46,252 nt of DNA from an uncultured Prevotellaceae bacterium (GTDB lineage: Bacteria; Bacteroidota; Bacteroidia; Bacteroidales; Bacteroidaceae), in contig CADCHG010000013.1 of the NCBI GenBank assembly GCA_902801155.1, forward strand, positions 1 through 46,252, written 5' to 3'. The translations under genes and the position numbers were made by a program. Below, piece after piece: positions 32,040 to 42,305 of the stretch. The notes beneath the pieces are model-generated. The model was given only the letters and a program-made list of their open reading frames with translations, was not told where the DNA came from and searched no databases. Each line of letters starts with the position of its first letter. Position 1 is the stretch's first letter.

Positions 32040-33140
32040 ATGAAAAAAGCATTAGGTAAAATAACAAAGATGTTTAGACTTCCGGCTCCCTCCCTACGGG
32101 GGAAGTCTGATGTTGATAACATCGGAGTATGTGTCAGGGCGGGGGGAGAGGCCTTTCTTCTCTTCTTTTTCTTCCTCTTTCTTTTTTCCTGTACACAACG
32201 CGAAAGGAGCAAGGACGCTTCTCTCTCTGCCCTGAAATATGCCCTTAGAACTACTCCGGTAAAAGATCAGGGAAAGGTAGAAGCATGCTGGATTTATGCC
32301 TATCTTGCCTGTATAGAGACAGAACGAATAGAGAATTATAGGGACTCAATGAACCTGTCACCTATATGGCTTGTGCGTAATCTGCTTCAGGAACAGGCAT
32401 CGGAAAGCTATCTGTCACAAGGCACTATGCCAGTAAGCGTAAGGGGTATCGGACCAGATGCGGAGAGATTGTTGAAAGAATACGGTATGGTGCAATGGAG
32501 CACATACTGTCCTGACAACCTCAACAGCAGAGCTTTGGCAAGACTTGTAAGGCAGAAGGTTAGTATTGCCATAAAACACCGTAAGGGATTAAATACTCTC
32601 AACGAGGAAGTGGATAAGGCTCTGCCATTTATTCCGCATAATCTTAGAAAAGGCTTCTATCTGTATAGCGCGCACTACACGCCGAAGCAGTTTGGGGAAA
32701 GTCTTCTTTACGGAATAAAATTCACTTGGCTAACATCCTACATACATCATCCATACGGCAAACCTTTCGTACTCGAAGTGCCTGATAACCACCGTCGTCA
32801 TGCTCTTATGAACGTACCTCTCGACGATATGTATTCTCAGGTTGTCGAGGCTCTGAAAAAACACCATCCTGTATATTGGGAAGGTGCAATGTCAGGCAAG
32901 AGAAAACCATCAATCGACGGTGATGTCACAACCCTTCGCCAACGCTCCTTTGAACGTTTCCATACTACCGATCAGCACGCTATGGCTATAGTGGGCATGA
33001 CCAAGACAAAGCAAGGCGACATACGCTTTATTTGCAAGAACTCATGGGGAAAAGAGTGGGGTAACAACGGTTACTGCCTTATGTCTAAAGAAGAATTCCT
33101 TATCAACACTATCCTTGTTGGAATAGTAGGTAAGAATTGA
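32040..33140 (+). CDS. Papain-like (C1) cysteine protease lipoprotein
   Basis: A 366-residue predicted lipoprotein protease. Papain-like catalytic elements are in order: oxyanion Gln77 and nucleophile Cys83 in TTPVKDQGKVEACWIYAY, His313 in DQHAMAIVGM, and Asn334 in ICKNSWGKEWGNNGY. There is no long propeptide. The export signal is odd: the basic start MKKALGKITKMFR is separated from the hydrophobic core LLFFFFLFLFSC (lipobox Cys51) by 23 residues encoded by a GC-rich repeat with its 33-bp insert (32084-32153). The likely ancestral form was MKK...MFR joined directly to the hydrophobic core. Whether the expanded signal still works is untested; translation from a later start is not obvious, since no ATG lies between the repeat and the core. 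Confidence 0.85.
   Translation: MKKALGKITKMFRLPAPSLRGKSDVDNIGVCVRAGGEAFLLFFFFLFLFSCTQRERSKDASLSALKYALRTTPVKDQGKVEACWIYAYLACIETERIENYRDSMNLSPIWLVRNLLQEQASESYLSQGTMPVSVRGIGPDAERLLKEYGMVQWSTYCPDNLNSRALARLVRQKVSIAIKHRKGLNTLNEEVDKALPFIPHNLRKGFYLYSAHYTPKQFGESLLYGIKFTWLTSYIHHPYGKPFVLEVPDNHRRHALMNVPLDDMYSQVVEALKKHHPVYWEGAMSGKRKPSIDGDVTTLRQRSFERFHTTDQHAMAIVGMTKTKQGDIRFICKNSWGKEWGNNGYCLMSKEEFLINTILVGIVGKN
32084..32153 (+). repeat. GC-rich repeat with 33-bp nested unit, inside a coding region
   Basis: A 70-base element identical to the 37-base empty repeat at 27437-27473 (minus strand) except for a 33-base insertion at 32104-32136. The insert contains the palindrome GATGTTGATAACATC. Because 33 is a multiple of 3, the insertion keeps the protease reading frame. 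Confidence 0.9.
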
Positions 33141-33252
33141 TATGAACAACAAACTTATAAGACACTTCTAACTTACAGAAGAAGACAAGCAAAATTGGAA
33201 AAAGCACAATGGAACGAAACGCTTACAAATTCTTACCTGTTGAACTCACATA

Positions 33253-33287
33253 AAAAAGCCGCTTAAATCAACTTTAAGCGGCTTTTT
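33253..33287. terminator. Terminator hairpin
   Basis: A perfect 15-bp stem AAAAAGCCGCTTAAA / TTTAAGCGGCTTTTT with a TCAAC loop. It ends the C1 protease transcript and could serve the minus strand too. An identical hairpin lies at 38373-38407. Confidence 0.9.
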
Positions 33288-33364
33288 CATTTTACATTAC
33301 TCTTTACCCTTTCTACTTTACTCTTTCTACTTTACTCTTTACACTTTACTCTTTACCCTTTAAT

Positions 33365-33489
33365 CTATTTCTTATAGATCAAAGGCAGAGCGTAGTATAG
33401 ATACTCGTTGATATGTCCGTAGAAATGCTCGCCATCCTTCTTCATTGAGAAGCGGAGGTTAGCATTTGGTGTGGCATAACGGAAGAGAG
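33365..33489 (-). pseudogene. Truncated esterase paralogue (C-terminal 41 codons)
   Basis: The minus strand encodes the same last 40 residues as the esterase at 38478-39878, including the catalytic-His segment [18 protein letters not shown] and the stop. Homology ends sharply at 33489. There are seven base differences from the intact gene over 125 bases, and each one is synonymous. The fragment therefore derives from a once-functional paralogue that has lost everything upstream of its last 41 codons. No start codon or promoter is attached. Confidence 0.9.
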
Positions 33490-33492
33490 ACA

Positions 33493-33639
33493 AAGGTGGT
33501 GAACTTTAACGATAACCTCAACGAGGATTCAAAGAACATTTACAGCATCTATTACTCAACCGTTGCACGTCGTGTGATAGAGAAGATGGTAACTCTGCCT
33601 TTAGGTTCTTCAACCTACGGCTTTTATGTAGGTTTATGA
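33493..33639 (+). other. Open remnant frame at the truncation joint
   Basis: A 48-codon frame without a start codon, ending at TGA (33637-33639), begins within a few bases of where the esterase homology stops. The peptide (VVNFNDNLNEDSKNIYSIYY, then STVARRVIEKMVTLPLG) looks like real protein sequence, so this may be the tail of an unidentified gene brought in by the rearrangement. The family was not recognised. From 33640 to 33705 nothing else is seen. Confidence 0.4.
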
Positions 33640-33705
33640 GCCTTTGCGAATAATTTAAAAGGAACAAATGCACTTTGGTGCTGTAAGGCTTTCATACATC
33701 TACAC

Positions 33706-34608
33706 CTACTTTTCCTCGCCAACGACAAGTATTCTCCGACTTATTCCGAAGCCACTCCAATATCCTTTTCCTCCATTTATGTTGCTACGGATATTCTTCG
33801 TATATGGCATTACGAAATTACCCGACAATGAGGATAGGTTCTGAAAATCATTCCAGAACTGAAACGACTGCCTGTCAACGGTTGTGAGCTGCACGCATAC
33901 GGTATCGCCCACATTGAACACGTCGAAACTGTTGTCATACCTTTCAGACAGATTGGCGGTTCTATACACAGGATAGCGCACATTGCCCGCAAGGTTGGCA
34001 TCACTAAATACTCCGACGCCACACAAATTCAACTGCGGGGAGTACTTGCCTGTGCGATAAAACAGACAATAATGGTTTTCCGCTGTTGGATCAAGGAAAT
34101 TCACGTACAGTTTCCTGACGCTGTCATTTCCCTCCACCATACCCTGGCTTATGGAGTCAATCTCCACGGATTCAGGTATAGTGGTGATGGCGGTGGCATA
34201 GAAAGTATCCACACTTGCCGTCAGCATATATTGCCTGCCAGCCATGCCAACCATGTCGGTGGTAGTATAGATATACGGAGGCATATACCTCTTGTCATGT
34301 TTGCCTATAAGCACCACCTCCTTGTCGCCATCGCTGATAGTCACCCTTGCATATCGCATGAGATGCTGCAGAAGTGCTTCATTATCGGTATGGGAAGTGC
34401 TTACCGCCACGTTGGTAGTAAGCATCACCACTGGATGCTCATTGCTTGCTATCCAGCCTTCAACAACAAGCGTTTGGGTATCGCATGACAGGATTTCCGC
34501 TTTCTCGCATGATACAAGAAACGGTATAAGGAGTAAAAAGCTTAGAAGCGTAACTCTTTGTCTTCTTGTACTCCCAAAACTGAGTTGTGTGAGATATATC
34601 CTTGACAT
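33706..34608 (-). CDS. DUF4249 lipoprotein
   Basis: A 300-residue predicted outer-membrane-associated lipoprotein of the DUF4249 type, a Bacteroidota family encoded next to TonB-dependent receptors and thought to assist ligand capture. The signal is long; hydrophobic core LLSFLLLIPFLVSC gives a lipobox Cys near residue 34. The mature protein begins TLVVEGWIASNEHPVVMLTT, and family-like segments YMLTASVDTFYATAITTIPE and DSVRKLYVNFLDPTAENHYC follow. The start overlaps the receptor stop (TGATG, sharing base 34608), so translation is coupled. Substrate unknown. Confidence 0.82.
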   Translation of the reverse strand: MSRIYLTQLSFGSTRRQRVTLLSFLLLIPFLVSCEKAEILSCDTQTLVVEGWIASNEHPVVMLTTNVAVSTSHTDNEALLQHLMRYARVTISDGDKEVVLIGKHDKRYMPPYIYTTTDMVGMAGRQYMLTASVDTFYATAITTIPESVEIDSISQGMVEGNDSVRKLYVNFLDPTAENHYCLFYRTGKYSPQLNLCGVGVFSDANLAGNVRYPVYRTANLSERYDNSFDVFNVGDTVCVQLTTVDRQSFQFWNDFQNLSSLSGNFVMPYTKNIRSNINGGKGYWSGFGISRRILVVGEEK

Positions 34609-36626
34609 CAGAAACGAATGCTATAGCTTATAGAAGGTAAGACACGGAACACGAACCGCATACATTTATACTGATACGTGTCCTTTTTTATGCTCATGTA
34701 ATAGAACAGATCATTGGCATGCCCCGTAAGGTTGTAGATAGAAAGATTAAGTATGCCATGCAATCGCCTGTTTATCGGCATATCGTAGTTTACGGAGGCA
34801 TCTATCCTGTAGTATGGACTAAGCCTGTTGGCATTATGACTGTCAAAATGCGGAATGAGCGTGTTCTGTAGTATCATATAGCTCTTCGGGGCAGTAAAAG
34901 CCGTTCCGGAAGCATACACCCCCGTAATGCCCACATCCCACTTTTTGCATATACGCCAGGTAGCCACCACGTTCAGCTCATGGTCCCTGTTATGCGAAGA
35001 AGGGAAAGTGCCCGACAGGTATTCCGTATCGAATGTCCTGAAGCCTTTGCTCCATGCATATCCTATCCATCCCCTTAGCCTTCCTGTATTCTTGCTCAGT
35101 GTCACGCTAACGCCATAGTTCCTGCCACTCCCAACAGAGTAGAGAGCTGCGTTGTCGGTTTCAGAAGACAGGAACGAGTATATGGTGCCGTTGTATTCCA
35201 GTTGTCGCCCCAGCCATTTGGCATATCCCTCTATAGCCAACGAGTATATGGTGTCGGGCATACGCAATCGCAACTGCAACGAGAGGGCATCCGAGGACTG
35301 TGGCTCTATGCCGCTTACTCCGCATGTAGTCCAATATTCCAATGGGGTATTTAGTGAAGAGACACCCGTTTGGTGAAGGAACTGATTACGATGCGAATAG
35401 CATAGCGAGGCATCATACCAGTAGCCTGGGTCATATATGATGCTCAACGACGGAGAGGAACGATAGTAGCCTTTCCCATTGCAGAAATATGCTGATTCTT
35501 TGAAACCTGTGACAAGCGATATATCCCGTGAGATACCAAACGTATAGTCGGCATACATGGAAATCTCCTTTGCCTGCACTACGTTCCCTTTGTCCGAAGC
35601 AGAAGCAGAATTCCATGCCACTACCGACCTTTGAGGCTCAACCCATAGCAAGGAGCCGTTACACCCAAAGGATAGCGAGGACATCCGGGCATTGAACTTA
35701 TACCCTAGTTCTGCGATTGACGAAGGCAATTGCATACGCAACGATGAATAAACTACATCGTCATTATTATGATATCGGCTAAAGAATATGCCGTTATCCA
35801 TCGTCATACTCCTTCCACGATTCTCCCAATGCGCAGCAATCATCTGGCTACCCCACTCCATATCCATACGCATGGAACTGTTGTCGAGCATCAGCTTCAT
35901 ATCATCACCTCCCATATAGGTATCAATGACAAGCGTATTCCTATCATCCAGATGCGAGGTCAGGTTGATATTGGTATCATAGAATGAATAGCGCGTTTCC
36001 TGCTCATTGTTGCGAAGAAACGAAGAATAGAGCAAGTTAAGATAGGAATACCTGCCCGAAAGCGTAATGCAAGTCTTTTTGCCCACAGGCAAGCATATAG
36101 TGCCTTGAGAAGAAATAAGTCCGATATCCAAACATCCGCTCACCGAATCCTTAACGTCCCTGTCGGTCTGCATATCAATAACCGCACCAAGACAATCAGG
36201 GAAACTCCCGCTTGCAAGCGACTTCTGTAAATGCATACTCTTGAAATGGGAAGCATTCATCACGGAGAACAGCCCCATCATGTGCTCTACGCCATAGACA
36301 GGCGAATTGTTTATACTCACATAATTATGCCCTGTCTCGCATCCCCACACCCTTATTCCTGCATCGTATTCACCATTCGTGCTTATTCCTGGCAACATCT
36401 GAGAGTAATGTATAGGGTCTGCATTTCCCATTATCTTTGGCATCTCATTCATTGCGCTCATAGATAAGTGAATAGCACCCGATTTGTTGTATCTCAAATC
36501 TCCTACGACAATACTATTAACAACAACGGAGTCGAGTGATACCTCCTTCAAAGTATCACTCGACTCTGTATGTGCATTTGCTTCTGATAAAACAAATAAG
36601 TATGCGATGAGATATAAACCCCTCAT
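34608..36626 (-). CDS. TonB-dependent receptor (partner of DUF4249 protein)
   Basis: A 672-residue outer-membrane receptor powered by TonB. Signal peptide (MRGLYLIAYLFVLSEANA). A plug domain covers about 30-155, with MPKIMGNADPIHYSQMLPGI, VSINNSPVYGVEHMMGLFSV and LASGSFPDCLGAVIDMQT. The 22-strand barrel follows and ends SISYSIRF, with the terminal aromatic residue. It is short for a Bacteroidota receptor because it lacks the N-terminal carboxypeptidase-like domain of SusC types. No clear TonB box was identified. It is the first gene of a two-gene unit with the DUF4249 protein. Confidence 0.88.
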   Translation of the reverse strand: MRGLYLIAYLFVLSEANAHTESSDTLKEVSLDSVVVNSIVVGDLRYNKSGAIHLSMSAMNEMPKIMGNADPIHYSQMLPGISTNGEYDAGIRVWGCETGHNYVSINNSPVYGVEHMMGLFSVMNASHFKSMHLQKSLASGSFPDCLGAVIDMQTDRDVKDSVSGCLDIGLISSQGTICLPVGKKTCITLSGRYSYLNLLYSSFLRNNEQETRYSFYDTNINLTSHLDDRNTLVIDTYMGGDDMKLMLDNSSMRMDMEWGSQMIAAHWENRGRSMTMDNGIFFSRYHNNDDVVYSSLRMQLPSSIAELGYKFNARMSSLSFGCNGSLLWVEPQRSVVAWNSASASDKGNVVQAKEISMYADYTFGISRDISLVTGFKESAYFCNGKGYYRSSPSLSIIYDPGYWYDASLCYSHRNQFLHQTGVSSLNTPLEYWTTCGVSGIEPQSSDALSLQLRLRMPDTIYSLAIEGYAKWLGRQLEYNGTIYSFLSSETDNAALYSVGSGRNYGVSVTLSKNTGRLRGWIGYAWSKGFRTFDTEYLSGTFPSSHNRDHELNVVATWRICKKWDVGITGVYASGTAFTAPKSYMILQNTLIPHFDSHNANRLSPYYRIDASVNYDMPINRRLHGILNLSIYNLTGHANDLFYYMSIKKDTYQYKCMRFVFRVLPSISYSIRF

Positions 36627-36744
36627 GCCTTGATCATAGCTTCACTTCTCCACATATGGGGAGAGCAGAGGCAATAGCTATGTTAATTGCCGTTTAGTTG
36701 GTTCGTTTATGAACAAGAAGAAAATGTCAAATAGTAAGTTTTCT

Positions 36745-38121
36745 TTACTTATCCAATTTCTTAAATCTATTGACAAGATCATTGAATGAATCTATTGTGC
36801 CACCGAAGGCTGCCTTTGTGAAATATTCATCAAAGAGATATGACGTTCCATCAGCAAACTTCAAGGCAGGAACAACTCTATATGACTTTCCCTTGTGCTC
36901 CCAAGAGTTCTGCCAGTATTCATCATACTCCTCGGTTACAAAATTCATGGTTGCCTGCTCTGCTCTTCCACCATTATTTGTAATATATGCCTTGTTCAAA
37001 GCCTTGTTTGCCTCATTGGCATGTGCCTTCGTCTTCTCCAGATCCCATGAATCACGGTTACCATCTTCATCATAGTCAGATACGGCATTAAGTGCGTTGT
37101 TGAGATCAAAGGCGTTGTCACTTGCAATACTCATCTGAACCCTTCCAAGAATATCAATATCGCATTTGGCATCCTTTACGTCTGTCACTTCCTTACCTTC
37201 GGCAATAATCCTAGCACTGAGTTTCCGTGAATAAAGTAATGTTGAATTCTTCTTAAGGGTAGCATTGAATGTGCTGACTGCATTAGGTGCATAATTGAAA
37301 GCGACTTCAAAGTTATAACCCACAACATTACCAGTTGCAGTTGCATTAAGTGAACTTGTAATATCATACTGGCCATCCTTAATATCCATGCTTGCAACAT
37401 TAAGCTTGATATTAATCTGCTCCTTACCCTGACGTGTTACAATTACATTCACATTTTCAGGAATCTCAATATAGTTATTATACCTTTGTTCTGAATATTT
37501 GTATTTATCTACATAAGAACCAGACGAAGAGTTAGAAGCGTGGATTTTGCCCTTGATGTTTCCACTTTTCTTAACAGTCATAACCCACTCTACATTGTCC
37601 TTGTCTGTAAAAGATAAGATAAGATCATTGCTTTCACCATCTTTCTTCCACTTTCCATTATAAGAAGCAGAGAACTTGCCATTAAAATTAGAAGCTACAA
37701 GAAGTCTGTCATAATATGAAATCTTGAGATACATATCATAATTATATGAGCTAGCATGTGCTTCTTCTATACCTGTAAGTGTATTGGATAAAAAACCTTC
37801 TGCCCATTTGTCAAACACTTTGTCATCGTCACTTACAGTTTCCAACTGCTTTGATACATTTACCAATTCCTGGAAATCATTAGCGTCGAAATAGCTTAGG
37901 AACAGACGAGCAGTTTCGTCAAGGAAGTTCTTCTCATCATCTGGAGTTAACTTTTCATCCCCATTTCCGCCATTGTTAACAATACCTGTACCATTGTCAT
38001 CATTACGACCATTTTCTATTGGATCGTCGTCATCATCGTTGCCACATGCAGTAAATGAAACACTCATCAATGCTGCAAAGAGAAGCATTGAAAAAAACTT
38101 TACATTAAAATTTTTCATCAT
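36745..38121 (-). CDS. Large surface lipoprotein of unknown function
   Basis: A 458-residue lipoprotein. The signal ends SVSFTAC (Cys26), followed at once by GNDDDDD. Such an acidic run right after the lipid Cys is the Bacteroidota lipoprotein export signal, so surface exposure is likely. A Gly/Asn-rich linker leads to a helical region (about 60-115), then a beta-rich body with repeated antiparallel-looking strands (KFSASYNGKWKKDGESNDLI; VEWVMTVKKSGNIKGKIHAS; VNVIVTRQGKEQINIKLNVA). The family is not recognised. Its promoter is at 38252-38221. It is not fused to the receptor operon (118-base gap with no visible gene) but lies within the same segment bracketed by direct repeats. Confidence 0.75.
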   Translation of the reverse strand: MMKNFNVKFFSMLLFAALMSVSFTACGNDDDDDPIENGRNDDNGTGIVNNGGNGDEKLTPDDEKNFLDETARLFLSYFDANDFQELVNVSKQLETVSDDDKVFDKWAEGFLSNTLTGIEEAHASSYNYDMYLKISYYDRLLVASNFNGKFSASYNGKWKKDGESNDLILSFTDKDNVEWVMTVKKSGNIKGKIHASNSSSGSYVDKYKYSEQRYNNYIEIPENVNVIVTRQGKEQINIKLNVASMDIKDGQYDITSSLNATATGNVVGYNFEVAFNYAPNAVSTFNATLKKNSTLLYSRKLSARIIAEGKEVTDVKDAKCDIDILGRVQMSIASDNAFDLNNALNAVSDYDEDGNRDSWDLEKTKAHANEANKALNKAYITNNGGRAEQATMNFVTEEYDEYWQNSWEHKGKSYRVVPALKFADGTSYLFDEYFTKAAFGGTIDSFNDLVNRFKKLDK

Positions 38122-38220
38122 TATTTTCTAAAAATTTTTTAATTAGCATATCTTCCGAAGTAAGAAATCAATAACGCAGTTCAACCAATAAGACTGACGC
38201 ACGTTCCTGATTTGTGAGCG

Positions 38221-38252
38221 CAAAGTTAGTTAAAAAAAACAGATTGAGCAAT
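38221..38252 (-). promoter_or_regulatory. Promoter of the large lipoprotein gene
   Basis: Minus strand: ATTG (38252-38249), 20-base spacer, TAACTTTG (38228-38221). The leader is about 100 bases. The rest of 38122-38362 is AT-rich with nothing else seen. Confidence 0.65.
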
Positions 38253-38362
38253 TATTGAGACAGAAAATTCTATCTATATCTCTTTTTTTTACGGAAATAT
38301 AATAAAACAAAATAAATTCAATGAAATATAATGAACACAACTTTGGTACTGCAATGTTTTTA

Positions 38363-39887
<1,525 letters not shown>

Positions 39888-39908
39888 TTAAATTAATGAT
39901 CTATTACA

Positions 39909-40016
39909 AGCCCCTCACCTGCCCTGTGGGCATCCTCTCCCCTTAGGGCGAGGAGGATGTTACTAAGGAGCGCTTCTCGTTGGCTGCCCTCCCTTCCCCA
40001 TTACGGGGGAAGGGTT
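39909..40016. repeat. Two GC-rich dispersed repeats between esterase and S46 genes
   Basis: 39909-39953 is a copy of the 45-bp arm found at 23114-23158 (few mismatches). 39990-40016 is an exact inverted copy of 17874-17900. They fill most of the 167-base gap. Confidence 0.85.
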
Positions 40017-40045
40017 GGGGAAAGGGGTCGCAGGGGTTAGAGGTC

Positions 40046-42178
40046 TTATTTTGTTATCTCCTTCACCAATCTGTCAGCCTTACCCCACTTATCCATCATA
40101 TAGACAACATAGCGTATGTCAACACCGATGCAACGGGCAAGTTTTGTGTCGAAGAAGATATCACCTGAAAGTGAATCCCAGTTACCGTCAAAGGCAAGTC
40201 CGATAAGCTCACCCTTGCCGTTGAACATAGGACTACCAGAGTTACCGCCAGTAATATCATTATTGGTAAGGAAACACAACTGGAGCTTACCAGTATTCTT
40301 GTCTGCATATCTGCCGAAATCCTTAGCAGAAAGGAGTTCCTGCATAACAGGTTCTGCGAAATACTCAAAGTTATACTTACCCTCCGGAGCTGTCTTCTCG
40401 TCACCCAGTTTCATCTTAGCCACCATACTCTCAGCCGTGGTGTAATAGCCAGAATCATAGCCTCCGATGCTATATCCGCCAATCTGACCATAAGAAAGGC
40501 GCATAGTGAAGTTAGCATCAGAATAATGAGGCATTTCCTCTTCCATACGCAACTTTGCAGCACAGAGATAACGCTCCTGAAGTTCTATCTTCTCTGAAAT
40601 CTGGGTATATTGCTCACGAATATTACTGATAAGTCTGATGAGGTCATAGCCCATCTGCATACCAAGATCTTTCTGCACGCTCTTCTTATTGAAGAAAATC
40701 TTTGTGTTATTCTTCATAATGAGCGATTTTGAGAAGAGATGGTCAACGTATGCCTGATAATCGCCCTTGAACTTAGTATCAATAGTGTTATAGAAATCAG
40801 GTATCCACTGTTCGTCAACCCATGTGCGGTAGTTCTGAAGCAGAGCCACGAGAATCTCCTTCTCTGTAGCCTCATCCCAAGTCTCGGTATTGTCGTCAAA
40901 CTCAATATAGCGCTTCTTAGGATTATCCTCCGGACCTTGCACATGCCTACGGTTGATACTTAGTGCCCTTGACGTTACCTCTGATCCACGAAGCATAGCC
41001 TCCATGAAATAAGTGAGGGGCTTTGCTATTTCAGCACGCTTTGTATATAGGTCTAAGAGAGTGATGAAATCAAGCTTACCCTTGAGATAACCGGTTGAAT
41101 CCTGATAATGCTGTATCTTCTCTTCCATAGCCTCCTTCATACGAACAATTCCGATACTGTCGATACACTTGTTCATACCAATGGCATTCTTCCAGTAATT
41201 CGATGACTGCGCATATTTTGAATCGTATTTGATACGCACAGCCTCATCGGCACGCATATGGCGAAGCATTATCTCCTGACGAAGACCGCGCACCTTGATA
41301 CGAGGCTCATGCTCACAATCGCGCATCTCCTGAATACCATAGCTTGAGAGATAACGCTCCGTACTTCCCGGATAACCCATAGTCATAGCGAAATCGCCTT
41401 CCTTATATCCGTCGAGCGAAACCTTTGCCCATGTCTTTGGATGCATAGGCACGTTCTTCTCGCTGTAAGGAGCAGGACCGCCTGTCTCTGGATCTACATA
41501 TACACGGAATACGGAATAGTCGCAAGTCTGACGAGGCCACATCCAGTTGTCGGTCTCACCACCAAACTTACCCATTGACTTTGGAACAGCGAACACAAGG
41601 CGCACATCCTGATAGTCGCGATATACGGTAAGGAAGTATTTGTTACCTTCGAAGAAAGGCTTTATCTCTGCACGCAGAGTCTCATCCTGCTTCTTCACAA
41701 CTCGGTTCTCCACATCCTCAAGTCCGTTGATCATCTCTTCCTGTTCCTGAAGTGAAAGAACATAGAAACCGAGACTGTCAAGGATAGGAGTGATATCTTT
41801 CTGCGAAACCATGAAGCTTACGAACAAGTCCTCGTTAGGAAGTTCCTCTTCGTATGACTTTGCACAGAAACCATTAAGCATATAGTCGTGCTCAACGGTA
41901 GAATGACTTCTTATAGCCTCAAAACCGCAATGGTGGTTGGTGAATACAAGTCCGTTAGGAGAAACAACCACACCTGAGCAGAAACCACCGAAATTGACTA
42001 CCGAGCGGCATATAGCGTCAGAGTCAGAATAGAGCTTGCTCTGTGGCAAGGCAAATCCCTCAGCCTGCATCTGTCTGAATGCACCTTCAGGAAGATTGTA
42101 AAGAGTCCACATACCCTCATCAGCAGAAGCCGTGAAGGCTGAGAACATAAGGATTAAGCTATAAAAAAACTTTTTCAT
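40046..42178 (-). CDS. S46 dipeptidyl-peptidase (DPP7-type)
   Basis: A 710-residue periplasmic exopeptidase that removes dipeptides from peptide N-termini, feeding amino-acid fermentation. Signal peptide ends near residue 19 (TASA). The chymotrypsin-like double-barrel carries the catalytic triad: His83 in FTNHHCG, Asp220 in RQTCDYSVFRVY, Ser647 in TGGNSGSPMF. NFGGFCSGVVVSPNG and KFGGETDNWMWPR are family landmarks. The specificity position 18 residues after the Ser (Porphyromonas numbering 673) is Gly665 in LAFDGNWD; Gly there is typical of DPP7 (hydrophobic P1), whereas Arg marks DPP11 (acidic P1). DPP7-type specificity is therefore favoured. Confidence 0.93.
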   Translation of the reverse strand: MKKFFYSLILMFSAFTASADEGMWTLYNLPEGAFRQMQAEGFALPQSKLYSDSDAICRSVVNFGGFCSGVVVSPNGLVFTNHHCGFEAIRSHSTVEHDYMLNGFCAKSYEEELPNEDLFVSFMVSQKDITPILDSLGFYVLSLQEQEEMINGLEDVENRVVKKQDETLRAEIKPFFEGNKYFLTVYRDYQDVRLVFAVPKSMGKFGGETDNWMWPRQTCDYSVFRVYVDPETGGPAPYSEKNVPMHPKTWAKVSLDGYKEGDFAMTMGYPGSTERYLSSYGIQEMRDCEHEPRIKVRGLRQEIMLRHMRADEAVRIKYDSKYAQSSNYWKNAIGMNKCIDSIGIVRMKEAMEEKIQHYQDSTGYLKGKLDFITLLDLYTKRAEIAKPLTYFMEAMLRGSEVTSRALSINRRHVQGPEDNPKKRYIEFDDNTETWDEATEKEILVALLQNYRTWVDEQWIPDFYNTIDTKFKGDYQAYVDHLFSKSLIMKNNTKIFFNKKSVQKDLGMQMGYDLIRLISNIREQYTQISEKIELQERYLCAAKLRMEEEMPHYSDANFTMRLSYGQIGGYSIGGYDSGYYTTAESMVAKMKLGDEKTAPEGKYNFEYFAEPVMQELLSAKDFGRYADKNTGKLQLCFLTNNDITGGNSGSPMFNGKGELIGLAFDGNWDSLSGDIFFDTKLARCIGVDIRYVVYMMDKWGKADRLVKEITK

Positions 42179-42184
42179 AAAAAA

Positions 42185-42305
42185 TTGCAGCCCTCACCTA
42201 CGACCCCTTTTCCCAACCCTTTCCCCGTGAAGGGTAAGGGAGGAGAGCCGACGAATGGGCGAAAGGCATGTTAATTATTAATTGCTACTTGTTAATTATT
42301 AATTG
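42185..42305. repeat. GC-rich repeat followed by AT-rich TTAATTGT repeats
   Basis: A GC-rich palindromic copy (about 42200-42240, CCCTTTCCCCGTGAAGGG) is followed by an AT-rich block of TTAATTATTAATTG-type units up to the flippase stop codon at 42306. The AT block is related to the one at 1783-1815 between the glycosyltransferase and ATP-grasp genes and encodes the last residues of the flippase (KINN). Confidence 0.65.

Larger units (their letters stand above)
33243..33489. repeat. Long direct repeat, copy 1 (partner 38363-38602)
   Basis: Contains the terminator hairpin, a heptameric CTTTACx array (nine units here, eight in the partner) and the 3' end of an esterase gene. It is a direct repeat of 38363-38602, about 5.1 kb away, bracketing the DUF4249/TonB receptor/lipoprotein genes. 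Confidence 0.9.

Noticed and set aside
33365-33489. Assembly error duplicating the esterase tail
   Set aside because: The two copies differ at seven coding positions and by one heptad unit, so they are distinct genomic copies rather than a mis-joined read.
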